From positions 868,001 to 932,000 of the forward strand of contig JANCIK010000009.1 of assembly GCA_028532985.1 (NCBI GenBank): a stretch of 64,000 bases of DNA. Direction: 5' to 3'. This DNA comes from Stropharia rugosoannulata. Taxonomy: Eukaryota; Basidiomycota; Agaricomycetes; Agaricales; Strophariaceae. Numbering within the stretch: position 1 is the first letter of the stretch; each line of letters opens with the position of its first letter. Made by a program: the position numbers and the translations under genes. Below are positions 44,959-58,167 of the stretch, in pieces. Below the pieces are notes generated by a model. The model had not been told where the DNA came from, did no database searches, and was given only the letters and a program-made list of their open reading frames with translations.

Positions 44959-45221
44959 AGTGAAAAATATAGGAGAACTGGCGAAATATAGAGGAGCACA
45001 ATCTAGGTGGTGACTGGGTATTCAGAAAGGAAAGATTGAAAAAAAAGCGGACATGAGAGGAGCCAAGGACCAAGTGAATAAAAAAAGTCTGCGCGTTGTG
45101 AGGAAATTCTGAGATTGTCACGCCGTCACAAAAACGGTGACCAATTAGCGACGCGAGGTCAACGCGAACTTCGTACCTGCCGTCGACGAGAGCCAACGCC
45201 CGCACGTCGGTGCTGGTAACA
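44959..45221. promoter_or_regulatory. shared promoter region between DEAH helicase and Scc2
   Basis: The two start codons are 263 bp apart and divergent, so the promoters must overlap or be shared. Poly-A/T tracts lie at about 45038-45048 and 45080-45086. No specific factor site is recognised. Confidence 0.55.
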
Positions 45222-48200
45222 ATGAGCAATAATCGCCAATGGTATCCACACAATAACCCAAACTATACCAATGATGGTCGTCGCCGCCTTCCCCACGATC
45301 CTCATTCTGCTTCCGAGGCAAACGGAGTTCAGAACGGGCAACGTCTTTTGGCCGTGTATCCTCCTGCATCAGCAACGCCAACGCATCACGGTACGTTTGA
45401 AGATGTATTTAAGTATTCTTCTGACGCATGAAGTAGTATCCCGACACGTTGGAAACCTTACTATCGCTGCTGTGCCCACATTTACTCAGCCAAACTTCTA
45501 CAACGTTCCTAATTACCCTCAGAGAAATCCGGCTCCTTTTTCGGATTATGATCAGCAACTAAGATATGTAGCTAATCATGAGGGCCCCAGTGACTCTGGG
45601 CTCTGGGAAACTTCTCGCAACGACGCCGTGCAGATGTTGAATGAACATGTGGGACCGTACGTGCGGAAAACATGTTGCTTGATCACGAACTGACTATATG
45701 CGCTTAGTTCTTACCATTATCAGGAACCAACTCACTGGACACCCCTTGCTCCTCAATCTAATTTTCAGACAAGCCAGTTTGCACATTCTGTGTTCCAGCG
45801 GACTGCCCCGACTAATGCGTATCCGACACCGCCGCCTGCGCCTGTAAACCAGGCAACATCATCTTTGGCATTTGCGTTGGGGCCACCTCCCGTGCAAGCC
45901 CAGCAACACGCGCCACAACAACCACAACCCAGTCATCAATCACTGCGACCTCAACCACAGCAAGCGATTCCTGTCTCCCAGCAGTTCAATACCCCCTCCA
46001 GTTCCCAACAGCATCCGCAGCGCCAAGTAACGTATTCAGCCCCGTCGTACCCTCATCCGGAAAATGTATACCAGCCAAATGAGTCGCGTGCGTTTTTTGA
46101 AGGATTTTTGGAGCGTAAAGTGCAGCAGGTGAATGCGTTGAATCATGCATCTGCTCCACTTGTAGGCCAACGTGGTAGGACGCCTCCGCCTAAGTCAAAT
46201 TTAACTTTTCCTCAAGAAAGTCCCGATCCTCTTTTGCTCAAGTCGGAACCATCTTCAATGGCTGTCACACCGAAAAAGCGCAAACCAATCGTACTGATTG
46301 AGTCACCATTAGTCAAACGAATCCAGACGACTAAGTCGCTTCTATCATCGCCCACGAAAGTGACTCCAAAGGCTGCTCCTGTACAATTGACACCTGGCAC
46401 GAGCTCCACTTCTATATCGAAAGTATCTTACAGTCACATCACACCGACTAACAAGAAATTTGTGAACAACGCATATGTGGCCGTTCCACCCAGTCCTTGG
46501 ACGACTCCGACTTCTATGCGCAAGGTAAATGGTGCAAATAACCGATGGCAAGCCAGTGACGATCTGGGTGGATATGCTTCCCCTGATGAAGGACCTTCAA
46601 GCCCGACCAAATGGTCTATTAATGATTCGGTGAAGAGTTCGGCACGCCGCACGGGCGACAGAGACGAAAGAGGTTTGTGACGTGTTGAATAACGTGGACC
46701 GGTGTCTAATTTGTGCCTTGTAGGTCCCCTTGAAAAACTTACATCCTTGATTGAGGACGTTTTCGAAGCTGAGGATACACTTCCCTCCGAGATGGAGGCA
46801 AGCGATCTCAACCATGACTTTTTTTCCGCATTGTCATCCGACCTCACGCGTCCTATGCTGGCTTCAAGTACCATCCGTAAACTGACAAAATACATAGGAC
46901 ATGTTGCACGACCAACCAAACGCCTTCGTCAGGTGACTGGGGGCGTTATGGGGACACCACGCACGAAAGGTCGAATGGCCGATGTTGACACACAGATGCT
47001 TTCCCGGTTGCTCAAGATGTTAGATAGGAGCGTTAGAGCTGGCGAAGAGCTTGATCCTTTTGTCTATCACGGGGTGGTTACCAACAACAAATCGTCTCCC
47101 AAGAAGCCCAGTACGAAGAAGGGTTCGTCGAAGGGACATAAGGTTGATAGGCAACGTTCGGGCACTCCCAAGGAAGATGATACCCTTGAGGCTGATGCGG
47201 GTTCACCGGTCGGATCAAGGTCCTCACAAGGCCCAATAGCAGGACTAAACGATGACGATTATGAGAATCTTTCGAGACAGTTGGACGTTGCTCACGAGAG
47301 TATACTTGCGGCAGACTGTTGCATTGCACTACTAGCTAGCGATAGATTGACGAAACAGGTACGCTTACTTCCCTTTGACTCGTCCTCACTCACTGACAAA
47401 AATGTCGAACAGTTGTACTCCGAAGAACTCATCACAGCTTGCCTGAACACTATTAAGAATCAATTGACCAAAGTTCTCTACCCATTTGTAGAAGCTTCTG
47501 CTGAAGGCGGAGCTGTCCTCAACCTCAGCCCCTTTTTGTTGGGTATAGTGAAAGGTACACACCCACTGGCTTCAGTGCATCGCAGGCAGCTTGGGGAGTT
47601 GTTCGTAGCGCTGTCTGCTGTTATTCCACGGATCAACAACCTTGTCAACGCAGAATCTGTGGCTATGTCGGACTCAATTATCATTCAGGCTGTGTACATT
47701 GCCATTGGCCCATTCTTTGTTGTTGATTTTGGAAACGAGACTGATGCGAAAGGCAAGAAGGAGAATATCGTTATCAAGACGTTAGGCAAGAGTGCTATGA
47801 GAGGCCTTCGCCTGGATGCACTTTCTCTTATTCGGAGTGTAAGCCCATCACTCTGTCGTCGTTGCCGCGATTAATTGAGGTATTCAGATTTTTGGGAACC
47901 ATGAGGATCAACGATCATGGATTATTGAAGAAATACTTGCGTCTTTAATCAAACTAAACGACACCAAGCAGAAAGCAGGGCAATATCGGTGCGTTAGCAA
48001 TGATTTATTCGCGTTCTTTTCATTTAATGATAGAATTACTTTCGATATCAGTTTGAGGGACGGGCGGTCAATTCGAACTGTTTCGGCCCTCCTATTACAA
48101 CTCGTCCAAACTTCAGCCCATGACGTTCGTATTGAAGCCAAGAAAATCGAAAAAGCCAGGCAGAACAAGTTCGCTCTCAAACGGCAGGAGAGTTTCTCTG

Positions 48201-51200
48201 AAAGCCAGAAAACGCCACCAGAACCCTTCCTGGACGAAACTGACCTTGAGGTATAAGCTTTAAACTCTTCGTAAATAACTGTAATATGTTGCTGACTCCT
48301 GTGAACAGGAGATTCGTCTTTACGGCACAGGCTTAGAATCTGCCATGAAGGCAGCTAGGGCCATTATTGGATTCCTTACTCAAAGGTAACTTTAGTATTT
48401 GTTCTATAAGTGCTGTAAATCATTAACATATCAATCTAGATCGGGGAAAGGAAAGGCCACAAAAAATTCCAATGAGGCAGAATATCGGTTAATATTTGAC
48501 AATTTGATTGATGATCTTTTGGTTGTTCTTTTTTGGCCGGAATGGCCTGCGGCTAGTCTCATTCTCAGCATTGCATCTAAGTTCATGGTACGTATTGTCT
48601 AATTCCGCTTGAAACAAGGCGAATTATTTTGTGCAGGTTTCTTCACTAGACGACGTCAAAACAAACTCGCAAACGGATAGTAATGCTGCTAAGACCATGG
48701 CGCTTGACCACCTCGGCGTCATTGCTGCTCGTATTCGGACAAGCATGCTGAAAGTGCAACGGAATCCTGCTTCAAAGAAAGGTCTTAAGCCTTTGGACGA
48801 TGTGCGTTTTCCGTTTTCTATAAATATTGAAACTAATGCGCTGTTCCAGATTGTATCGAAAGTAAATTTGAAGTATCTCAACCGTTTTTTGGAGGCCCAT
48901 AAAGACATTGCGACACATCTATCTAAGCGCTCATCGGAGGACCAGGCCTACGATGTGAGTTTTGTTCTTTCTTCTTGATGACTTTCGTCTGAGAGCTTTC
49001 TTCAGAGCGCGAGAGAGTTGACTGCGGCCACTCTTGGTCAAGAACTGGCCACCGCGCTGAAGCATGTAAATGGGTGGATCGAGTCCCACGAGACTGATGA
49101 TGACTTGAACCTAAAGGACCCAGCCCACTTGGACGCCTTTGGGCAGCGCTTAAAGATCGCTTTGCGTGAGGTGTGGAAAGAGGCGTCTAATGACGTTTTT
49201 GATATTGGGTTAGACTTATGACATGTACATCTTCCTCATGCTCACCTTTTTCTTCAGTTCTCAAGAAGAGGTTATCCGGGTCGATGGACTCGCCGAAGAA
49301 ATAGGCACTATTCAAAGTCTTCGCAACTCCTTCAATCCGATTCTTGCTGTGATTCTCATGGCTCTGGATGCTCCCGCCATTTTTATGCGCACCAAAGCTT
49401 TGCGTGCTTTAGGCCAAATTGTCACGAGCGACGCTTCTATCTTGTCAATGGTGAAGTATATGTCCTTTTGGTCTTCTGTTGTCCATGACCTTATCATACT
49501 CCTTGCAGCCAAATGTTCGTCGTGGTATCGAAAGTCATCTCCTCGATAGCTCACCGGCTGTCCGCGATGCTGCGGTCGAGTTGATCGGAAAATATATGAT
49601 TGATTCACCCGAAGTAGCCGGGGACTATTACCAAAAAATTGCTGATAGGATAGCTGTACGTGCTCAAAGGTTACCTCATTGGTTAATCCACTGAATTATT
49701 AGTTTTTGCAGGATACTGGTCTGAGTGTGCGGAAGCGTGTGATCAAGCTCCTGAAAGTATTTTATCCTGTAACGGACGATGTCCGTCGCATTGATATCGC
49801 TACGAGGATGGTACTTCGCATGTTAGATGAAGACGATACCGTCAAGGACCTCACGATCAAGACGATAGAAGAACTCTGGTTCCCTCCAGTACCTTTACCA
49901 TCTGCTATGAAAGGACGTATCGCAACTGGTAGCAGTAATCCTCATGACAAGTCCGCTCTGCTATCGAAAGTCTCGGTGATAATGGGGACAGCTGCCCAAT
50001 TTAAGGATCGACAATCTCCCTTGGAAGATCTTCTGCATAAAATCATGGCCGATAAGGAAGGGAACGAGAAAAACTCCCTGCATGTTCGCTACGGGGAGAT
50101 CTGTAAGACATTGATTGATGGTCTTGTAGATGCCTCGGATCTACCTGGTTTTGTAAGTCTGAAGTCTTGATGAGTGTAGCAGCCTTTCATTGACTCGTCT
50201 TTTCAGTCTGTGATCAATTGCATACGAACAATTCACCTCCTCACTTCTGCATATCCCTCTGTTTTATCAGGCGCCAATGCCTCTACCCTTCTGCCATACC
50301 TAAAGAACGCCAACGCAGTAAGCTTGTTCGTGCATGTTGAATGGGCCTACATTAATTTCCCTCTCCTCAGGGCGAAGAGCTGTCAACTTCTGATTATCTA
50401 CTCAAGATATTCAAGGTCTCAATCCCTCATATGCCCAAGACCGCTGCAATGTTCGGACAGGAATTGCAAGCGGCACTTCAAAACATGATCATCAAACCGT
50501 CAAGTGGTGTATCGGTAGGTTACCTGTTTCTCTGGCACGTTCCTCTACTCAATTTTATGCAAGATCCTCCAAGAAAGCGTAGGTTGTATGTGCATCGTCG
50601 TACAATACTTGACGCATGACTTCGTTCGATTGGTCAATCTTCTCAAATCTTGCAACAGTAAACGACTTTCTCAACTTGATGTACCATATTAGTCTAATTA
50701 CTCTTTTAGACCGACTTCAGCAAATTATCAGACGTCCTGCCTCTCAAGAATTGGGTGCTGCTGAAGTCCGGGCCGTCGTCATCCTCATTTTCATTGTCTC
50801 CTTGCTCGCAGAAAACTGTAATTTTGACATCCTACGCGCCGAGAACCCTAGTAAGTCTTTCTAACCGTTACGTATGCGTGTAGACTAATACTATATAAGA
50901 TTTGGCAAGCGACCTCATTTCTGTAGCGCAAGGCTCAATTAGCGAGCATGTATATAACTCCCTCTTAACCCTATATGAGAGACACAACAACCTTACTTTA
51001 AGGGCGCGGATATTACAATGTTTAGGTAAGTGCGCTGGTTTCGTTCCTGCTTCATTCCTTGCTTACCCCGTGAAGGTTTCCTTTTCCGTGCACATCCTAC
51101 CTTGATGACGATGGAGCGATCGGCATCGATTATGGACGAAATATTCAATTCATCGGAAGAGGACGGGAAGGGGCGCCTCTTGCGAATCATCCAGGATTTC

Positions 51201-52692
51201 CTTGTCTCTGAAGCCGCGAAAAACAGTGCCAAGGAAAAGGGTGAGCAAGACTATGCTTGTTATATGTTTTTCATATATTAACCTATTCTTTTAGAGTCGA
51301 CCCAGACCAAAACAAAGAGTACTGACGTTAACATGGACGAACTTGTTGGGAACACGGATGATTTCGCGGATTCTGGGTATGTAATGTATCGGCATTCTCT
51401 GCGACAAATCTGATGTGCGTCCGCAGAGTCAGCTCGGCGATCGTTCAACGTTACTTGGTCCACGTTTTAGAAGCAACGTTATCGCTAAAAACCCAAATTC
51501 AAGCAATTGCCATTGATGTGCTGAGCTTTACCGTTAAGCAGGGTCTTGCTCATCCACTTCAATCCTTCCCATTCATTGTCGCCCTTGAAACGAGTCCTAT
51601 ACTTGGCGTCAGCAATAGAGCCAGTGCTCTTCATGCTATTCTTCAAATGAAGCATGCGTCTATTATCAATACGCGATATACAATTAGTGCTAGGAAGTCG
51701 TATGACTACCAGAGAAAGGTAGCAGAAGGTGCCGTACAAGGTATGTTTTTGACAGACTTTCAATATATACATTCTTATGCCTGCTCTAGGCTTCCGCTTG
51801 CAGCCAACACCTGTAGCTCTCTTGCAGCGATGGTACTCACACGTTCGGGAGAAGCGCAGTACGAGACAGGATTTCCTAAAATCTCTCGTCAAGATATTCC
51901 AGGAGAATCCTTCGTATGAGAGTTCCCAAGACGATGTCAACTACACTAGGTATATGGCCGAAAATTTCTCAGCTTTCGATTACAAGACACAGGAGGAGGT
52001 TCTAACCATCATCAAGTATCTTACGAATGTTCTTTCAACTACAGGAACGCACCTCCTAGATATCGTATCCCCGTCACATTTGCTTAGTCACATTCACGCC
52101 CCATCTCAGTCTCAGCCGGCCTCTCAACCACAGCAGCCCTCTGGTCCTGTCAACAACGATGTACCGGATACTCGCTCTCTGGTTAGTAAATGTATCGCTT
52201 CGTTTTATACCTCCCTAACCTTTATGTTTTCAGACTGATGCAAGCATCATCCAGCCCGAAGCTACAGTCCAAACGCAGTCAACACACGATCGCGTCGCGT
52301 TGATGCGAACCTCCGTGGTTATTGCTATGGTCATGCTCCTGAAGGCTCACCTCAAGGCCTTATATTCTCTGTCGGAAGAGTTGGTCTATTTTCATCCCAT
52401 TTTGGTTCATTGTCTAACAAAAGCTTCTAGCAAATGCAATAAATTTGTTATTGGTAAGAAGAGTGCTATTGGAGACAAGGCAGCTACGAAACGTAACGAC
52501 AATCCTATTTCGTGGGCGCGACTTCCTTATGCCACAATCCCTCTTCACACTACCCAGGATGCCGATAACCAAAAAATCACTGTAAGCTCTTCCTTTTTTG
52601 ATTGTTGACAACTGCCTCATGCCCCACAGTTCCTTGAAATTTGGAATGAAGACGGTCTGACAGCCGAGCCCGATGACGACGACTTACTATAG
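45222..52692 (+). CDS. SCC2: cohesin loader subunit Scc2 / NIPBL-Mis4 (Coprinopsis Rad9) homologue
   Basis: A long gene of more than twenty exons, start 45222 ([15 protein letters not shown]), stop 52690-52692 (C-terminus [15 protein letters not shown]). The N-terminal third is disordered and rich in Pro and Gln, with [15 protein letters not shown], and should bind the Scc4 partner. HEAT repeats follow: [72 protein letters not shown], and [20 protein letters not shown], which is a strongly conserved Scc2 block. The C-terminal part has [20 protein letters not shown] and [17 protein letters not shown]. Scc2 loads cohesin on chromatin and is needed for sister chromatid cohesion. Introns are 50-60 nt; not every boundary was fixed. 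Confidence 0.93.
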
Positions 52693-53012
52693 CGCTTGGT
52701 TTATCTACGTTCGTTTGCTTCATTAATATCTTGTCTGTCATTGCTTCTGGGTATCCTCTGTCGCTCTATTATGCTGTACTCATTCCTTCTCTACCTGCTG
52801 TCAATGATACCCTCATTTTTGTTTACCTATAACATATGCTTAAATTACATAGATTACAGATCCTTTTTCGACGCTGCGTGTTGATTTCGTCGTTTTGAAC
52901 CCATATTCTTACTATGCTGATTACTCTATGTGCATTATATTCCTACCCAAATTTGATATGTTGTATTCAGGATGCATTAAAAGAACCTCTGACTGCGGAG
53001 AGCAACAGCAGC

Positions 53013-54131
53013 CTATAGTTTGATTACGACGCCGTTCTTGAAAATGACAGGACCTTTTGGCATTGGTTCTCCAATCAATTGCCGAGTATCCTCGTCAGGA
53101 TTTGGGTCATCTTCGAACTTCCACTGAAGCTCGCCCCCATACGTAGTAGGTAGATCTTGTCCATCAACCAGTTCTAACAGAGTCGTCCCTGGGTCTTTTC
53201 CCAGAACATGAATCTTCTGCCTCGTACCCTCGTCAAACCAGCCCTTTATCCAATTCCATATAGTTGGGAAGAATGAAGGAGAGTTAACTATGGCAATTGT
53301 GTGCAGAGTTTCCGGGTAGTTGGCAGTGGATAATCGGGAGGCTTCCTGTAAGTGATGCCGCAAGCGCCATATGGAACCGAACGAGACATTCTCTAGGTCG
53401 ATTATAGTCGTAGTTGAGGATATCGGGGTGGGGGATGTGGAGTGGGGAAGGTGCGAGCACACAGGAAAGATAAACCGGGTCATGTATTCATAGAGAGCAA
53501 CTCTGTCCGTAACTTCGTCAAAAGTGAGTCAAGTATAAGCAGTACGGGTACTCACATTCTATGGTATCTAGTCTCCGAAGGTATTGCCTCCAGTTCAGCC
53601 TGAATAGGTTCTAGGGAAGCCAGCCGATACACAAAAAGAGGCACACCGAGCTGTACGATATAAGTAGCGCTTAGATTTTGTTTTGATGCCGCGCAAGTTC
53701 AGCGATTTGCGCACCTTGTCCCGGCGGCCTGTCCATCGAGGATAGAAGCGCTGTGACTGAGCCATGTCCTCAGCCTTTAACTCCCGGTATAATGTGTCCA
53801 CGTTGTGCTTTGTCCTCCATTTCTCAGCCTCTGCGAATTGTTTCTGGGCAGCAGCCGGGTTGAATCCCCTCGCTCTAAGAAAACGCCTGTTTCGAGAGAT
53901 AAACTTAATCAGATTTGAAGAAGGAACAAATTCCGTCGGTACCCACAGCAGTGTGGCGTCGTCGTGCGAGGCCTCAGTAGTTTCATCTCCTGGTGCTGTA
54001 TATAATCCTGCAGTGATCAAGCTCTCCTTGAAGTTCTCCAAGGCCTGCTCTTGCTCCGGGCTGAGGTGGCCAAGGTGGCCTTTCAAAGTGTGCCCTTCGG
54101 CCACTTTCGAGGTCGAGGATTCCTGCACCAT
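53013..54131 (-). CDS. Sec14-like CRAL-TRIO lipid-transfer protein
   Basis: Start chosen at 54131 (MVQESSTSKVAEGHTLKGHL). The N-terminal CRAL-TRIO-N helices read LSPEQEQALENFKESLITAG and FISRNRRFLRARGFNPAAAQ, followed by DTLYRELKAEDMAQSQRFYP. After introns, LGVPLFVYRLASLEPIQAEL and the lipid-binding domain: TTIIDLENVSFGSIWRLRHH, YPETLHTIAIVNSPSFFPTI, WNWIKGWFDEGTRQKIHVLG, and DLPTTYGGELQW. Order and the P-E-T/NSP-F/W-x-x-I-K-x-(W/F)-x-D-x-x-T-x-x-K-I pattern are those of Sec14 proteins, which exchange phosphatidylinositol and phosphatidylcholine at Golgi membranes. Stop at 53013-53015 (C-terminus GVVIKL). An ATG at 54215 would add 28 residues with no family match. Confidence 0.92.
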
Positions 54132-55042
54132 TGCGCACTTTCTGATAGATCTTGGGGGATGATGATTATGCTTAGATGGAAGAGGCTCAGGGAAGAGTTT
54201 GTGGGAATGAAGCAATAACGATCCGAAAGTCAGCCCGGATTAGTCATGTACCCTGCCTGAACAATCATTCTCCGTCCCATGAAGATCAGTGTATACCGCG
54301 AAAAGAGCATGGCAGTTACAAATCAAAAGCAAGATTCGTGCGAGAGAGGGAGAGAAGAGCGGTCCGGGGTAGACTTGCTAGAAGAAGCAAGAAGCAGGCT
54401 AGATTCCAATTAGATTCTGCCATCATGGAGTTTCAAATATAGCTAGCTGTCGGGACGTGGTCGGGACTACAAATGGGCGCTTATGTATATGTCGCCGGAT
54501 AAGTACTCTAATTTGACTCGAATGTAGATTTCCTCCGCATCCGAGTTCTCCTTTCAAAGTTCCAACTGTTCTCACTCGAAGATTGGGGAGTGGTCCCCAG
54601 TCTCAAATCTGAAGCCAACCTGAAGCTCTTCATTATTTTAGAGTCGTCAAACCATGAAGTAACCCCAAAGTGGCATTCCTACTTTTTTCAAACCCAGGAA
54701 ACTTACTGCACGCTTGTTTGAGTCTTTCCCTTCATTTCTTTCGAATCGAATGCCTACAAGGTCTCTGCGGAGAATGGACTGTACATAATCGATCAATTAC
54801 TTTCACTAGCGCACATTGTGATGGGCACGTTGCAACCGTCGACGACCAAGTTAAACCCTTCACGAGCACTGTTAGATTCATCCAGCTCGTACGAGGGAAG
54901 CTGATCTACTAGTCTCCCCGAGGAACAAGCACTGGATTGTTTTCACGACTGATCTCCAAAGCCTCACATTACATTTACGCTGCTCCTTGCTCGCCGTTGC
55001 CTGTCGACATCCTTCAGTCATCGACCAGCTCATCCTGGAAGG
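54132..55042. other. divergent promoter region
   Basis: About 900 bp between the divergent Sec14-like and deaminase-like genes. Open frames at 54176-54442 and 54670-54912 are short and lack motifs. No other feature is seen. Confidence 0.45.
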
Positions 55043-57733
55043 ATGCTTGCCGCATACGAGTTCTTCGAAGACAAACTCAGAAGCAAGCTCAAAGACAAGA
55101 TCAAGGAAAAACTCAAAGACAATGTCATCGAAAAGCTCAAGTACAAGGTCATCAAAAAGCTCCAAGACAAGGACACCATCAAGGTTAAAGATGAGGTGAC
55201 CGACGTCCTGGGGGCCCTCGCGTTCGTGACTCTACGCGAGAAGAAGGTCCTGGCCTTTAGAAAGATTTCGGCGGCGTTGACCCGCATCCCATTTCCGCAA
55301 GGAGGGGTGCGTTCCCAACAGCCCAGTAAAAATGTGATATTATATCGCTCGAAAGCACATGAAGGCCGCCATGTGCGGGCCGACGCTGAAGAACTGAGTG
55401 TGTCCTCTGCACTGGCTTACTTGCTGGTTGCAGACCGCGGTGCTGGTGCGTTGGCGACTGACTATGCGTCGACCGCGCCTCAATGGTGGTCCGAAGAGGC
55501 TCAGCATGTGCTTCAAATCTTAGCTTGTGTTAGTTCTCAGTGCCTCCGAACCTCTTCTACTAGTCCGGTCACTCATGGGAGAACGCCTGTTGCTGAGGCG
55601 AAAGAGGAAGACAAATTGCCAGACTGGATGGATTTGACAAATTGGACAGATTGGGAAAGCTGGGCGAACTGGGCAGGTAGCAAAGGGATGGGCAAGCGTA
55701 GGCGCGTGGAAAGGAGAGACGTGGTCGACAGTGCGGGATATTTCATACAGGCATGCGCTCCCCTTAATGGCTTAGGTGATAAGCAGGATGTTATCCTCTA
55801 TCTCAAGCGTCTGATCACAAAATGGTAAGTGTTTTTATGAAAAATTAAAGGGAGTCAAGCTGATAGAATTTTATAGGGAAGATCCTTCACTGGATGTCCA
55901 TCTTTGGATTTTGACCAAGGTGCTTACTTATGCGTCCAACTTGGAGTCCAGAGAGCAATATAACGAGCTACGTACAACCTTCTATAAATATATATTCCTC
56001 TTTACCCGCAGGAAGATGCAGCGCCAGCTGACGGGCACAGTATCCAAGAATTTTCTCTGTCTCTTGCAAGGGGTACAAGAGTTTGAGTTCAACCCGGACA
56101 AGTCGTTAAAGACGCTTAATAAAACACAACATGACGTGGAGATCGAATATGATCGTGAATTTTTGGTCTGCCTGGAGAATAATTCCGACCTATTGTCGCC
56201 GGACGAGTTCCCGCTGATCTCCAAAATCGCGAAAGAGGTCTCCGCTGCAAAGCTCGGAACACGTTTTTTGCTTCACTCGGAGAATACAACGAAGGAGTTT
56301 CATAGCCTGTTATTGAAACTCCTAAATATCTATTGCAACTCTGTGGATGGCGTCTGGCAAGCATTTCGAGATCCTGAATCCTCTGCTACTCACAGGAAGT
56401 CCCTTCCACAGCTCCTGTCACAAGTATACCGTGTTGCTTCGACTTTGGCAATACTCTCCAGAAGTAGAGCCTTTCGAATACATATGAAGGCAGTAGTCCC
56501 TGCCTTGCATTACGGCGTACTAGTGGATGTGCTTCAAAAGCAGTCCGAATTGGCCAGGGCTCAGGGCGAAGAGGAGGATCTTTGCGCAATCATGGACGTA
56601 TATGGAACTGAAACATTCACGGTGGATCTAGCAAATGTCCTTGTAAAATGGTTGACACAACTTGTTCTTCCCATTTCGGCTGCGAACCAGGTTTTGAACT
56701 TTGTAACTGGACCATACTACCGACATTCTGCGATCTCTATAGCATGCCTGGTTGCTCCAGAACCGGACTCTCATGTTATCAGCTGGGATGAGATGTTCCA
56801 AGACCCAGCGCTCTTTCCGGAACCATTGAAAGCTGGTAAAAACGCGACTAAACGATCGAAAACTGGCAAAGACACAACTAACCACGAGATAGCCTCGTAC
56901 TTTCGGACTCATGCACAGATAGCTATGAAGGCGTATTTATTCGACCAGGCCAGTAGTGGGATTGCAAGCACGATGACTGACAATCTTGAAGATTCTTTAG
57001 AAGTAATGCTGGAAAAGTCTCGGGTCTTGTTTGCCAAGCTAGGTGGGGAGCTCCATCGAATTGGGGCCACCGAGGACAACCGGATACAGCTCATGAAGGA
57101 CGTGTCTGCACTTCTTAGTCAGGTCTCTGTTGATCTCAATTTGGATGCGCTGGACTCAGTTCTTGAAAAGCTTGACAGAGTGCGCATGCTGTGCAAAACA
57201 GATATAGAGGACCCCAACTATCACCTGTACTTGGAAATCGGTAACAAAAACAAATATGATGACACCCTTCATTGCGAGGCCTATCTTGCATATGTGTTGG
57301 ACGATCTGACGAAAGAGGCCAGATCCAAGCCGAGACCGCCCCTTGAGTCTGAGAGCATCGATGTTGGATCTGACTCAAAGATTCCAGTCAGTACTGTCAT
57401 GATCTTTAATTGGTTTATTCCCTAAGCTAATTTCTACGCCATCAACAGGGCTATGGCAGAGTGATTGGGATATCGCGAAGGTGTTGCCCCTTCTGTGCTC
57501 ACTATCTGGCAAACCTTCCTGAATCAGGCAGCGTTAAGCGCAGTCCCTTCGTCGTGCAGGAGGGCCGCCGCCATGCTAGCATCGATAGTAGCTGTGCTCT
57601 TCCGTCCACAACCCCCACAGAGGTTTTGGACAAAATGATCAAACATTTTGGGAGTAAATTAAGAACAGCTTTTGTTGGCGCAACAGGGCACTGGCTCCAA
57701 TACTTCATACTGGAATTGGAACCCCTACTTTGA
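55043..57733 (+). CDS. predicted zinc deaminase of the OTT_1508 type, large fungal protein
   Basis: Three exons, 55043-55824, 55877-57386 and 57449-57733, sum to 2577 nt (858 aa). At the C-terminus TLHCEAYLAYVLDDL (H726-C-E728) and, after the last intron, GYGRVIGISRRCCPFCAHYL (C777-P-F-C780) form the HxE...CxxC zinc site of the cytidine-deaminase fold as seen in the fungal OTT_1508-like family. These are predicted nucleotide or nucleic-acid deaminases, some from polymorphic-toxin lineages; no substrate is known. The N-terminus has an unusual Lys-rich amphipathic repeat (KLKDKIKEKLKDNVIEKLKY and on, residues about 13-45), built of near-repeats in the DNA. The helical middle (residues 260-700) matches nothing I know. 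No signal peptide or membrane segment is seen. Confidence 0.72.
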
Positions 57734-58167
57734 CTAGCGCCAAGATTATCGTAGCATAACTCTTAGTTCAGGTACTCATTAAGTCGCAGAAGCTACTAGC
57801 ATCGCTTCATTTGTTGTTCTGCTGAGCCCTGTTTTTGTTCATATCTCTCCTTGATCTCTCCTTCAATATTCAATCAATTTCAAGCTTTGAGCTTCCACGG
57901 TCACAGGTGTTGAATGAATTTGATGCAGACATTTTTAAAACATACATTCCCCATTTTTTCAAGTTTAAAGCCTTATCGTCAATTCATGTGTTTGATTCGT
58001 TGCAGATTCATGTAGAGGAACGAGGCTGGCTGAGGGGGAGCCGCTTATTCGGACATCACCGGATCCTCGATTAAAGCATTTGAAGTCAAGGTGGCGTCCT
58101 TATTCTTACATATCTTACAGCCATCTGTTTGGGGAAGACGTAGCCTCTATCAGCGATAACACTAAAG
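57734..58167. other. possible 5' part of the FunK1 gene
   Basis: A plus-strand frame at 57835-58074 and one at 58080-58262 precede the kinase frame. They could hold 5' exons, but I cannot join them convincingly, and the N-lobe motifs of FunK1 kinases are not visible. Confidence 0.3.
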
